The notes under the pieces: model-generated
What the model saw: only the letters and a program-made list of their open reading frames with translations
What the model was told of the DNA's origin: nothing
The model's database searches: none
Shown here: positions 9,003 to 17,505 of the stretch, piece after piece
How positions within the stretch are numbered: position 1 is the first letter of the stretch
Layout: every line of letters starts with the position of its first letter
Assembly: GCF_044788715.1 (NCBI RefSeq)
Contig: NZ_CP173170.1
Span: 4,526,001 to 4,590,000 of the forward strand
DNA from: Methylotuvimicrobium sp018830325
Lineage (GTDB): Bacteria > Pseudomonadota > Gammaproteobacteria > Methylococcales > Methylomonadaceae
Reading direction: 5' to 3'
Length of the DNA stretch: 64,000 bases
Made by a program: the position numbers and the translations under genes

Positions 9003-9674
9003 ATGCAGCTTTTAAATTTAACCCGCAAACAACAAGAAGTCTTTGATTTTTTACTCGATCAACAAGACTTTGCACATCCACCTACGCTCGACGAATTATG
9101 CGCCGCTATCGGACTAAAATCGAGAGGCTCGCTACACAAACATATTCAAGGACTCATTAAAGCCGGCCTAATTGAAGCACCTAATCGAAAACAACGCGGC
9201 ATCCGCTTAACAGCCCACGCCTTGGCGCTGAAAGAACCTTCGGCTAACGATCAACGCAATACGTTACCGTTGGTCGGTGCAATCGCCGCCGGCAAACCGA
9301 TCGAAGCCATTGAAAATATCAATTACATGCACGTCCCCGATCAACTCAAATCCGAAAAGCCTTGCTACATCCTACAGGTCAAAGGCGAATCGATGATCAA
9401 CGAGGGTATTTTCGACGGCGACTGGGTCGTCATCGAACAACGCAGCCACGCCCTTAACGGCGAAATCGTCGTAGCATTGATCGACAAGTTGGAAGCCACG
9501 CTCAAAATCATCGAACAGTACCCGCATGAAACAGTACTAGTTCCGGCGAATTCAGATTTAAAACCAATGCGTTATAAACCTCATCAAGTTGAAATTCAAG
9601 GTGTATTGATCGGGCAAATGCGCAGTTATCGGCACAAAAACCCATCCCACCACCTAACCGGAGAAAAATCATGA
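9003..9674 (+). CDS. lexA: LexA repressor (S24 family)
   Basis: LexA represses SOS genes and self-cleaves when RecA filaments form. From the ATG at 9003 the protein has 223 residues; upstream in-frame codons are A/T-rich and unlike LexA. The winged-helix part (about 1-70) has LTRKQQEVFDFLL and a recognition helix around SRGSLHKHIQGLI. The cleavage site is Ala96-Gly97 in VGAIAAGKP, and the Ser/Lys dyad is Ser130 (VKGESM) and Lys168 (TLKII). The recognition helix differs from E. coli (SRGSLHKH versus SPNAAEEH), and I see no CTGT-N8-ACAG box upstream, so a different operator is likely. The stop overlaps the next small gene. Confidence 0.92.
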   Translation: MQLLNLTRKQQEVFDFLLDQQDFAHPPTLDELCAAIGLKSRGSLHKHIQGLIKAGLIEAPNRKQRGIRLTAHALALKEPSANDQRNTLPLVGAIAAGKPIEAIENINYMHVPDQLKSEKPCYILQVKGESMINEGIFDGDWVVIEQRSHALNGEIVVALIDKLEATLKIIEQYPHETVLVPANSDLKPMRYKPHQVEIQGVLIGQMRSYRHKNPSHHLTGEKS

Positions 9675-9826
9675 CCCCACGTTATCATATGCAGGATCAA
9701 GTCCATGACCGTATCAAAGATCTGATGGGCGAAAACGAAACTTTCCCCTGGAGCGGAGGCCGACTACAGAATTTCGCCGCACCGGCCATTATCGTATTAT
9801 TTTTGCTGCTTGGCTTGAATTGGTAA
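9671..9826 (+). CDS. Small single-pass membrane protein translationally coupled to lexA
   Basis: ATG at 9671 overlaps the lexA stop as ATGA. The 51-residue product has a polar N-terminal half (MTPRYHMQDQVHDRIKDLMG) and a C-terminal hydrophobic helix PAIIVLFLLLGLNW, so it should insert once in the inner membrane with nearly no residues after the helix. I do not recognise a family. Coupling to lexA suggests SOS induction; small SOS-induced division inhibitors such as SidA or YneA are similar in layout, but there is no sequence proof of that role. Confidence 0.6.
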   Translation: MTPRYHMQDQVHDRIKDLMGENETFPWSGGRLQNFAAPAIIVLFLLLGLNW

Positions 9827-10168
9827 ACATGACTCTATACTTCGTGCGAGCTCAGCATGAAAGTAGCGCGTTAATGCATAGCATGCTATAAATTAACGCG
9901 CGGTTATAAACGGCTAAACCGGTGCCAAAAAACAATTGCTAACCCTAGAGTAAGCATTGGACCCACTAAAAGAGCTAAAAAACACAATTATTGGACGAAG
10001 TAACACATTGGTTGTTGATCAATGAATGAGGGCGAGTCACACCGCACATCTATAGACTCATTAGTTTCGTGCCTACCATGCTTTCCGTGAACAATGCTCT
10101 GATTTCAAGTAATATGCAGAATATTCATCCTATTTGGCCTTCACCTTTTCTAAACGATTAAATTCACT
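9827..10168. other. Intergenic region with a 10-bp-stem hairpin
   Basis: No gene is visible here. A perfect inverted repeat GCGCGTTAAT / ATTAACGCGC spans 9866-9901, and its loop holds a smaller palindrome TAGCATGCTA. It could end the lexA operon, though no U tract follows. The rest is A/T-rich without a recognisable element. Confidence 0.5.
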
Positions 10169-10531
10169 ATGATCAAACATATCCACATGCTTTTTGTCGC
10201 GCTGTCCATCATCAGCTTTACCGGGCGCATATTCTTATCGGAAACCCATTCTGCATTACTATCGCAAAAATGGTTAAAAATAGCCCCGCATGTCATCGAC
10301 ACGGTGCTGCTAATCAGCGGCATTTCATTGGTTTTTATCGGCGGCTGGCTTTCGACCGATTTCGGCTGGATCATTGCCAAAATCGTGGCATTACTGGGTT
10401 ATATCGGCCTAGGTATCGTGGCGATGCGCAGTCAAGGAAATCAACGCTGGCTGGCATTTGCGGGCGCCTTACTGTGCTTTATTTACATTGCGCTCGTGGC
10501 CGTCAACAAACAAGCCTTTTTCTTTCTGTAA
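10169..10531 (+). CDS. SirB2 family membrane protein
   Basis: The 120-residue protein is predicted to have four membrane helices (about 5-20, 40-60, 65-85, 95-115). The pattern IKHIHMLFVALSIISFTGR, HVIDTVLLISGISL and WLAFAGALLCFIYIALVAV is typical of SirB2 proteins. The name comes from Salmonella invasion-gene regulation, but the molecular function is not established. A truncated A repeat follows the stop. Confidence 0.8.
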   Translation: MIKHIHMLFVALSIISFTGRIFLSETHSALLSQKWLKIAPHVIDTVLLISGISLVFIGGWLSTDFGWIIAKIVALLGYIGLGIVAMRSQGNQRWLAFAGALLCFIYIALVAVNKQAFFFL

Positions 10532-10552
10532 CTCTAACCCGGAGCAATATCC

Positions 10553-10637
10553 CAGCAATTCCCAATTTGATAATAAACAAGTGTGTGGAGCGTGCTTGGC
10601 GAGGATGTCGGCAGCAGGAATCTGCCGTCAAGCCCCC
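10553..10637. repeat. Family A element, copy 3, truncated
   Basis: The left end CAGCAATTCCCAATTTG and the arm GTGTGGAGCGTGCTTGGCGAGG match A1 and A2. The homology stops after GCCGTCAAGCCCCC, about halfway through the palindrome, so the right arm and right end are missing. It lies between the SirB2 gene and the 3' end of the hybrid kinase. Confidence 0.8.
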
Positions 10638-10664
10638 CTCGGTCTGTTGCCGTCATAGTCGTGT

Positions 10665-13472
10665 TCACAATAAAGAATCGAGTTGGGGGCGCAAGGCATC
10701 GGCGACGCAGTCGAACTCATTTTCAATAGTTGTTATTAAATCCGATAGATCTTGCCACTGTGCATCGATCGCCTGAGTCTCTAAACGTTTACAGACTAGG
10801 GATAAGGTTTCAGCGCCGAGATTGGCGCTAGACGACTTTAGGCTATGCGCGGTTTTTCTCACGACATCCCTATTCTCTTGTGAATAAGCCAGCTTGATTG
10901 TTCGAATTTGTTCCGGCGATGTCTCTAAATAAATCGTTATGATTTTCGTTAAAGTAGCGGTCGAACCGCTGGGATCTAAGCCTCGAATTCTGGCGAGCGC
11001 ATCCATATCCAACACCGAATGATCGGAACTTTCATTTGATTTTATTGAAACGCTTTGAATTTTATGCGGCAACCAATGCTTCAGCTTATCGATTAAATCT
11101 TCGACGATAAAAGGCTTGCTCAAAAAATCGTCCATGCCAACTGCCGCGCAACGTTCCCGATCACCGGAAATCGTTGCCGCCGTCAACGCAATGATGGGCG
11201 TTTTAATCCGCTGCCGCTCGCATTCGAGCGTACGAATTTTTTCGGTGGCCGTATAACCATCCATGATAGGCATCTGGCAATCCATCAAGATCAAATCGAA
11301 ATCATGCTCGGCAAACTGCTCGACGGCTTCGGCACCATCGGCGCAAAGAGTCGTGCGGCATTCGAGGCCGACAAGAATGGCCTTAGCGAGCTCTTGATTA
11401 ACTAGGTTATCTTCAACCACTAAAATAGCCGCTTCCGGAAGTTTAACTAAATCACATCGAGAAGAACTCTCTCCTAGCCCGGAAGAATTATCCGTGGCAA
11501 GATCGGTAGGCTTGATAAATTTTTGCAAGTCGACTAGATGATAGGGTTGATTCAAATAAGCCTCGGCCTGTTCGGATAATTCCGCATTGCCCCACAATAC
11601 TGTCCGTAACCCGGTTAATTCTGGCGCCTTGACGATCTCCATCAAGAAGCCGCTAAGCCCCGACAAGCGATCGTCAATCACAATCGTATCGAACGCCTCG
11701 GCGTTATCGAAAGCCTCGCGCAGCGTCGCTAATGCTTCATGAGTTGCTGCCGAAGTTAACACGACTCCCGACCAGGCTTGTATCTGCCTCGCCATAATAT
11801 TAACCTTCGCGCCCGGCTGAGCCGCAATTAAGACCTTACAACCTTGTAAAGACATTCCAGGCTCACTGTGCGTCGGTGCCGGCCTTTCCAGCGCCAGCTC
11901 CACGGCAAATCGAGATCCTACACCCGGTTCGCTGCTGCAGTCGATAGCACCGCCCATTAACTCAACCAATTGGCGGGTAATACTCAAACCAAGCCCGGAG
12001 CCTCCGTATAAGCGGCTCGAAGATTCATCGGCCTGAGTAAAGGGCTCGAAAATGAATGTGAGATTGTCCGGCTCGATGCCGATGCCGGTATCTTGAATTT
12101 CGATGCGATAGCGAACCGACAAAGCATTTTCATCCAACAGCCGCACCCTAACAATCACTTCGCCTTGATGCGTGAATTTAAGCGCGTTTCCGACTAAATT
12201 CACCAAAATTTGATGCAAATATGCCTGGTCCCCGCATACCCAAGTCGGTAATCCCGGCATCACGTCGAAACACAAATCGACATTTTTAGCCGCCGCTTGC
12301 GCCGAAAATAAATCGGCAATTTGATTCAACGTGACATAAAGATCGAAATTGTCCGAATGTAAATCAAACTTACCGGCTTCGATCTTCGAAAAATCCAAAA
12401 TATCGTTGATTAATGATAATAACGACTGCGATGAATTAGCGATCAATTGCACATAATGCCGTTCTTGTTTATTCAAACCCTCTTTCAGCAATAATTCGCT
12501 AAAGCCGATGATCGCATTCATCGGTGTCCTGATTTCATGGCTCATGTTAGCCAAAAATTGCGATTTAGCCTGATTCGCGGCTTGCGCTTCTTCAGCCAGC
12601 ATGACGGCTTTATCGGTAGCGACCTCCAGCGCTTTCGTGCGCTGCCGAACTTTTTCACGCAAATCTTCACGCTGAGCCACGATGCGAGAACGATAAATAC
12701 TCAGTCTTCGGAGCATTTTATTGAACGCTTCGGTCAACTCATTAATTTCCTTGCCTCCCTCTATTTTCAGCTGATGATCGAAGTGTCCGTTGGAAATATC
12801 GATCGCCGCATCGGCCAAACGTCGTGCGGGGAGAGTGATTTTTCGCGTCATCCTGACCGTCAACAAAATCGCGACGACCGAAATCGCCAAACTCACCAAT
12901 AGCGCATTAACAATCGCATTTCCTGCCGTCCGAAAAAACGGCCCTAATAATAATCCGTATTCGATACGCCCGATATATTCGGGCGTTTGAGAACTATCGT
13001 TCAATTCAAGCAGCATGGAATCATCGGGCGCCTGGCTGTAGCCATAGATCTCTTTGCCGAATGCCAAGCTTGCATAACGACTTCTATGCATCAATAGCGT
13101 CAACAATCGCGGCCGCGTCTGTTCCACTGTGGGTGTAGGCAGATCATCACCGGAACTAGCGCCGTGCCGATACATTAGCTGATTATCGGCATCGTAAAAG
13201 CGGATATAAGCGATTTCGCCAATTTGATCCAGTTTACGTGAAATCTCATGCAATTCGCGGACATTACGGGTATAGAGCGCATATTCGCTGTTGAGTGCGA
13301 TCATTTCCACCAAAACCCGGGCATGAGTCTGCAGACGGCTGTAATTATCGGCAATAGACTGAAAGGCATTGACGCTCGTGATAATCAGCGATGTACTGAG
13401 AATCAGTAATATCACGAACGCATTGAACTCCTGAGTCAGGCTCCTTTGCGACTTTACGTTAAAAAATTTCAT
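10665..13472 (-). CDS. Hybrid sensor histidine kinase (HAMP-HisKA-HATPase-REC-REC-HPt)
   Basis: The 935-residue inner-membrane sensor has helices near 18-37 and 187-207 flanking a periplasmic domain of about 150 residues. HAMP (about 205-260) and a coiled coil follow. The HisKA box is SHEIRTPMNAIIGF with His312, and the ATPase has N, G1 (DTGIGI) and GGSGLGLSI motifs. A first receiver-like domain (about 560-650) lacks the usual acidic pair; the second has VVEDN and phospho-acceptor LILMDCQMP. The C-terminal HPt has KTAHSLKSSSANLG. The architecture is BarA/EvgS-like. It overlaps the upstream binding-protein gene by 14 bases, so signal input from that protein is likely. Confidence 0.92.
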   Translation of the reverse strand: MKFFNVKSQRSLTQEFNAFVILLILSTSLIITSVNAFQSIADNYSRLQTHARVLVEMIALNSEYALYTRNVRELHEISRKLDQIGEIAYIRFYDADNQLMYRHGASSGDDLPTPTVEQTRPRLLTLLMHRSRYASLAFGKEIYGYSQAPDDSMLLELNDSSQTPEYIGRIEYGLLLGPFFRTAGNAIVNALLVSLAISVVAILLTVRMTRKITLPARRLADAAIDISNGHFDHQLKIEGGKEINELTEAFNKMLRRLSIYRSRIVAQREDLREKVRQRTKALEVATDKAVMLAEEAQAANQAKSQFLANMSHEIRTPMNAIIGFSELLLKEGLNKQERHYVQLIANSSQSLLSLINDILDFSKIEAGKFDLHSDNFDLYVTLNQIADLFSAQAAAKNVDLCFDVMPGLPTWVCGDQAYLHQILVNLVGNALKFTHQGEVIVRVRLLDENALSVRYRIEIQDTGIGIEPDNLTFIFEPFTQADESSSRLYGGSGLGLSITRQLVELMGGAIDCSSEPGVGSRFAVELALERPAPTHSEPGMSLQGCKVLIAAQPGAKVNIMARQIQAWSGVVLTSAATHEALATLREAFDNAEAFDTIVIDDRLSGLSGFLMEIVKAPELTGLRTVLWGNAELSEQAEAYLNQPYHLVDLQKFIKPTDLATDNSSGLGESSSRCDLVKLPEAAILVVEDNLVNQELAKAILVGLECRTTLCADGAEAVEQFAEHDFDLILMDCQMPIMDGYTATEKIRTLECERQRIKTPIIALTAATISGDRERCAAVGMDDFLSKPFIVEDLIDKLKHWLPHKIQSVSIKSNESSDHSVLDMDALARIRGLDPSGSTATLTKIITIYLETSPEQIRTIKLAYSQENRDVVRKTAHSLKSSSANLGAETLSLVCKRLETQAIDAQWQDLSDLITTIENEFDCVADALRPQLDSLL

Positions 13473-14388
13473 GGGCGTCTTGAATCAAGCTTTCCGGCAA
13501 TTCCAACTTCATATGCCGTAGCGTTTTCACATTGACCGAGTAAAATACTTTCCGCGGCGACTCTACTGGAATTTTTTCGAGGGGAATACCGTTTAAAATT
13601 TTCACGAGTTTTTCGCCGCACTGAACACCGATATCAAAATAGTCTCGATCGAGCGAATAAAGCGCCCCGGCCTTAGTCCATTGGTTCGACAAACCGACTA
13701 AAGGAATTCGGTTACGAAACGAGTAGAGCAATACATGCTTGGCGGTTTGCGCATTTAAAATACCGGATTCGGCGAAACTCCATAGCGCACCGGTATCCTG
13801 CGGCAAACGTTTCAATGCGGACGGTAAATCCGCGTGACTGTTAACGACTTGCGCATGAAGCTTGAGTCCGATTTGCTCGGCAAGTTGCTGAGCCCTGCGC
13901 AATTCGTCGCCGCTTTTTTCTTCATGGTACAGCACGGCAATCGACTTATCGGAACCGATAAACATCTTGAGCCATTGCATTTCGATTTCCAACGGAAACT
14001 TCAGCACTAGCCCAGTAGCGTTCTCGCTGTCGCCCAAGGCTTTTTTGTCAACGATCAGCCCCGCGCATAAGGGCAGTTCACTAAACTCCGATACGGCAAA
14101 TGCGGTCGCCTGACTACCCAGCGATAAAACGGCTCGGGGCCGGCGGGCCGAAACGGCTGCTTTAATCGCGGCATTGTCATTCGCGTTTTTATAAACATGC
14201 ACATCGAGCTCAATACGGAACCCGCTGACCAAAAAAGCTTGTCGAACACCCTCTAGAACCTCCTGATAAGGTTCTGCATCCCGGCTCAAAATCGCGGTAA
14301 TCGTAATACTCTGCGTATCGGCGAGACATTGCGGCATGCAAATCAGCAGGCTTGATAACCAACAACCGATTCCGATCAGTCGTCTCAT
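13459..14388 (-). CDS. ABC-type periplasmic substrate-binding protein
   Basis: The 309-residue protein has a signal peptide (MRRLIGIGCWLSSLLICMPQCLA) and two alpha/beta lobes of the ABC substrate-binding family PF04392: YQEVLEGVRQAF, RPRAVLSLGSQATAF, and LWSFAESGILNAQ..VLLYSFRNRIPLVGLS. No permease or ATPase gene is next to it; instead it lies between a TonB receptor and a hybrid kinase. It is therefore better read as a ligand sensor feeding the kinase than as a transporter part. The ligand is unknown. Confidence 0.85.
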   Translation of the reverse strand: MRRLIGIGCWLSSLLICMPQCLADTQSITITAILSRDAEPYQEVLEGVRQAFLVSGFRIELDVHVYKNANDNAAIKAAVSARRPRAVLSLGSQATAFAVSEFSELPLCAGLIVDKKALGDSENATGLVLKFPLEIEMQWLKMFIGSDKSIAVLYHEEKSGDELRRAQQLAEQIGLKLHAQVVNSHADLPSALKRLPQDTGALWSFAESGILNAQTAKHVLLYSFRNRIPLVGLSNQWTKAGALYSLDRDYFDIGVQCGEKLVKILNGIPLEKIPVESPRKVFYSVNVKTLRHMKLELPESLIQDAHEIF

Positions 14389-14391
14389 CGA

Positions 14392-16344
14392 TTAAAACTC
14401 ATAATTGAATTTCACCAAAAACAATCGTCCGTTTTGTTCGATGGTTTCGGCGCGCAAATCGGTCGTGGATGGGTCGTGATAACGGCTATCGAAGAGATTA
14501 TAAATACTGCCGCTCAGCTCCAGCCCCGGAATCAAATTGCTGGAAAAAACGGTCATATTAGCTAGAAAATAACCGGGCACATCGGACGAGAACGTGTTGC
14601 GCCGACTGGTATAACTCAAGTTGAAACCGGCAAATACAAGGTCTTGCCATAAAGGCCCGGTAATATTGAGTTTAGTTAGGTGTTCGGGGGAGTTTTCGGG
14701 TTTTCCGGGGTCGCCCTGTACTCGCGATTGCTGGTAGGCATAACTGAAAGCCGCGCGCCAACCGCTTTCCCACTGCCCTTGCAGCTCGGTTTCGATGCCG
14801 TAGGTTTCGATTGAATTAACATTTTTATAAATATAAGGATCGCCAACCGTTCCGCCTCCGGTCAAGCGAATCATATCGAATTCCTGGTTGAAATAAGGCG
14901 CGAGTGTAAGCAGATAATTGCGTTGAAAACGTTGAATCAGATTAACTTCATATGAGCGCATTGTCTCGGGTTCTAAATCCGAGCTACCGACCCAAATATT
15001 GCCGAAACGGTAATTTTCCTCGAAAGCGCTCGGCACGCGAAACGATTGGCCGTATAACAGCTTTAAGGTCGTATCGGCAAACGGTTGGTAAATAAGCGCG
15101 GCCCGAGGATTCAGCGCATCGGCGATACCTTCATAGCGGTCATAACGCACACCGGCATTCAAGGTGAGATTATCCAAAATACGGTAATCGTCCTGAATAT
15201 AAACGCCCCAAATCGTGCGCTTGATAGCCACATCGGCAAATTGTTCGCCGGAGCCCCGCTCGAAACTGCGCATCGCCTGCTGAAAATTGTAACGGTATTC
15301 GCCGCCGACAATGACATGATGATCGCCAAAAGTTTTCGACAATTTCAGCTCGTTACCCCATAATTGACCGCGAAACACGTCGCGGCTCAAATCGTCCGGC
15401 ACGAAGGCATAATAACCGTCGAAAGCATTGAAGTCGTAATACGAACGCGCCATGACGTCGAGACCGTTATCGAAATAATGTTCGTAGAGCAGATCGGCAT
15501 AAGCGCGATCGTCATCCAGCCTATTCCGGGAATCATTGAAAATCGTGTCGGCAATCGGTACCGGCGGGCGTTTGCTGCGGCTGACGTAGGCGCCGCTCAA
15601 AGTAAAATCGCCCAACGTGTATTTGGCAAAACCGCGCTCGGAACGGTCCTTATCCATATCGCGTGCGGTGCCGAGACCGGCCACGGACAAATTATCCTCG
15701 CCCTCGCTCTGAAAATGCGAACCGGACAAGTAAAGCTCCGATCCATTGTCGAAACGTTGCCCGTAAGTGAATTTCCCCTTATAGGTCTCCTGGCTGCCGA
15801 ATACGCCGGACACGGACGGGCCTTCAAGATCGCGGCCCCGCTTGGTAATGATATTGAGTATGCCGAGAAAAGCATTGCTGCCATAGAGAGAAGATGCCGG
15901 CCCGCGAACCAGCTCGACGCGACTGATATCGTCGACATCGACCATGAACTCGGATCCAATCGCGCTGAAATCGACTAGATTGTCGTTGCTGCGATGACCG
16001 TCGATCAATACCAAAACACGGGTATTGTAATCGCCGCTCCGGTTGAAGCCGCGAATACCGATACGCTGATAAATACGGTCATTGCTGGTATACATGCCGC
16101 GCATGCTGCCGACAATATCGCCTAGATTGCGATAACCGAATTTCTTGATATCCTCTGAAGTCACGATACTGACCGACGAAGGCGCCTGCGTGACCGGCTG
16201 CTCGTAACGCGATGCGCTATAGACCGAAGGAATGTCTTCAAACAATATTTTTTCGTCGAGCGCTGCCGTAAAATCTTCGGCAACAACACGAAATGTCAGC
16301 GCCAGATTCAGCCAAAAAGGCCTGGCAAATATTCTCGGTATCAT
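14392..16344 (-). CDS. TonB-dependent outer-membrane receptor
   Basis: About 650 residues from the preferred ATG at 16344 (a longer frame reaches 16389 but lacks a sensible signal peptide start). The plug domain reads PSSVSIVTSEDIKKFGYRNLGDIVGSMRGM, with DGHRSND and RVELVRGPASSLYGSNAFLGILNIITKRG. The barrel ends with EQNGRLFLVKFNYEF, whose terminal Phe is typical of outer-membrane barrels. It is of the vitamin B12/iron-chelate class. It is first in a three-gene operon, 3 bases before the periplasmic binding protein, suggesting uptake linked to sensing of the same ligand. Confidence 0.92.
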   Translation of the reverse strand: MIPRIFARPFWLNLALTFRVVAEDFTAALDEKILFEDIPSVYSASRYEQPVTQAPSSVSIVTSEDIKKFGYRNLGDIVGSMRGMYTSNDRIYQRIGIRGFNRSGDYNTRVLVLIDGHRSNDNLVDFSAIGSEFMVDVDDISRVELVRGPASSLYGSNAFLGILNIITKRGRDLEGPSVSGVFGSQETYKGKFTYGQRFDNGSELYLSGSHFQSEGEDNLSVAGLGTARDMDKDRSERGFAKYTLGDFTLSGAYVSRSKRPPVPIADTIFNDSRNRLDDDRAYADLLYEHYFDNGLDVMARSYYDFNAFDGYYAFVPDDLSRDVFRGQLWGNELKLSKTFGDHHVIVGGEYRYNFQQAMRSFERGSGEQFADVAIKRTIWGVYIQDDYRILDNLTLNAGVRYDRYEGIADALNPRAALIYQPFADTTLKLLYGQSFRVPSAFEENYRFGNIWVGSSDLEPETMRSYEVNLIQRFQRNYLLTLAPYFNQEFDMIRLTGGGTVGDPYIYKNVNSIETYGIETELQGQWESGWRAAFSYAYQQSRVQGDPGKPENSPEHLTKLNITGPLWQDLVFAGFNLSYTSRRNTFSSDVPGYFLANMTVFSSNLIPGLELSGSIYNLFDSRYHDPSTTDLRAETIEQNGRLFLVKFNYEF

Positions 16345-16496
16345 CAACAGGATTGCTCCATCATTCGACTCGATTGATCGTGCAACCAAGCGAAATACCG
16401 GAACGCAAAAATGCAGGCCGGTTATTATACTTTACGAACTGTTAAACAGGCATTGTCTTAGGTATGTGCACAAAATAATTGCTACAAGTAGTAGGC

Positions 16497-16612
16497 TTTG
16501 CGGCGGCTCGGTGACTCACTTGACAGGACGCCGTGAATACATCCATGTAGGCTTGACGGCGGCTTTCCCTGCCGCCGACACCTGTCAATCGAGCCACCGA
16601 ACCCCCTTCTAA
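16497..16612. repeat. Family C element, copy 2, arms and core only
   Basis: The arms GGCTCGGTGACTCACTTGACAGGACGCC and TGTCAATCGAGCCACCGAACCCCC flank the core GTGAATACATCCATGTAGGC. The long outer ends seen in C1 are absent or too decayed to recognise. It sits upstream of the TonB-receptor operon, in the reverse orientation to C1. Confidence 0.75.
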
Positions 16613-16711
16613 CAGTTGTCGAAGTATTTCATGCTCGATCCTTAGGTGAGCGACATCAAAGCTTGATTATCGTCCTCGGCAGCCCTACCCTGGGAATTAA
16701 TTGCCGATGCC

Positions 16712-17476
16712 TTACATCAACGGCAGAATCTGATCGAATATCTTGCCGTTCGTGACCAATATCTGTTTCGGAAAAATACCGGGATTCCCCTTGAAGTCGG
16801 TTACGGTTGCTCCGGCTTCCTTCGCGATTAATACACCGGCCGCGACGTCATAAAGGTTCAATTCCTGTTCCCAAAAAGCATCGACCTGACCATCTGCAAC
16901 CAAACACAAATCCAGAGCAGCCGATCCCAGTCGACGCTGCCCGGCTGTGACTTGCGCAATGCGGCAAAAGCGAGCCAAGTTATTGTCTGTCAAATAACTT
17001 CGCAAACACGCAAAGCCGGTGCTGACCATCGCGTCGGCCAAGTTGGCTTCCGAAGACACATGAATACGCTCGCCGTTCTTGTATGCCCCTTGCTCTTTTT
17101 GCGCCCAATAAAAATCATTGAACACCGGCGCATAGACCGCGCCGAATTCCATTTCCCCCTCGATTTCGAGCGCCACGCTAAGCGACCAAAAATACTGACC
17201 TTTCGAAAACGAATGCGTACCGTCAATCGGATCGACAATCCAACGGCTGTTTTGGTTTTCGGTCTTACCGCTTTCCTCGCCCCAAAAACCGAATTGCGGA
17301 TAGCGCCCGGTCAATTCCTTCTTCAAAAACGCTTCGACCGCGACATCGGCTTCGGTAACAAAATCGCGGGGCGCTTTTTTAGTAATTTCTATATGCTTCA
17401 ATGCTTTGAAATAATTCAATGCAATGGTGCCGGCTTCGCGGATAACCTGCTCAAGATCGCTTGTAGAAATAGACAT
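16712..17476 (-). CDS. Inositol monophosphatase family protein, HisN-like histidinol-phosphatase
   Basis: The 254-residue protein has the IMPase metal sites: DFVTEADVAVE, FGFWGEESG, the signature WIVDPIDGTHSFSKG, and YDVAAGVLIAKEAGATVTDF. IMPase-family enzymes remove phosphate from inositol, fructose-1,6-bisphosphate, PAP or histidinol phosphate with two or three Mg ions. The sequence is closest in feel to the HisN subgroup, so histidinol-phosphate is the favoured substrate, but this is not decisive. The alkaline phosphatase gene is just upstream on the same strand. Confidence 0.82.
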   Translation of the reverse strand: MSISTSDLEQVIREAGTIALNYFKALKHIEITKKAPRDFVTEADVAVEAFLKKELTGRYPQFGFWGEESGKTENQNSRWIVDPIDGTHSFSKGQYFWSLSVALEIEGEMEFGAVYAPVFNDFYWAQKEQGAYKNGERIHVSSEANLADAMVSTGFACLRSYLTDNNLARFCRIAQVTAGQRRLGSAALDLCLVADGQVDAFWEQELNLYDVAAGVLIAKEAGATVTDFKGNPGIFPKQILVTNGKIFDQILPLM

Positions 17477-17505
17477 TATCGGCCTTAGAAATGAATTAAA
17501 GCCGC

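Noticed and set aside
15364..15978. A 204-residue frame antisense to the TonB receptor
   Set aside because: It is a codon-bias shadow of the receptor gene with no homology-like motifs or ribosome site; the same applies to long antisense frames in ileS (38761-39474) and the helicase fusion.
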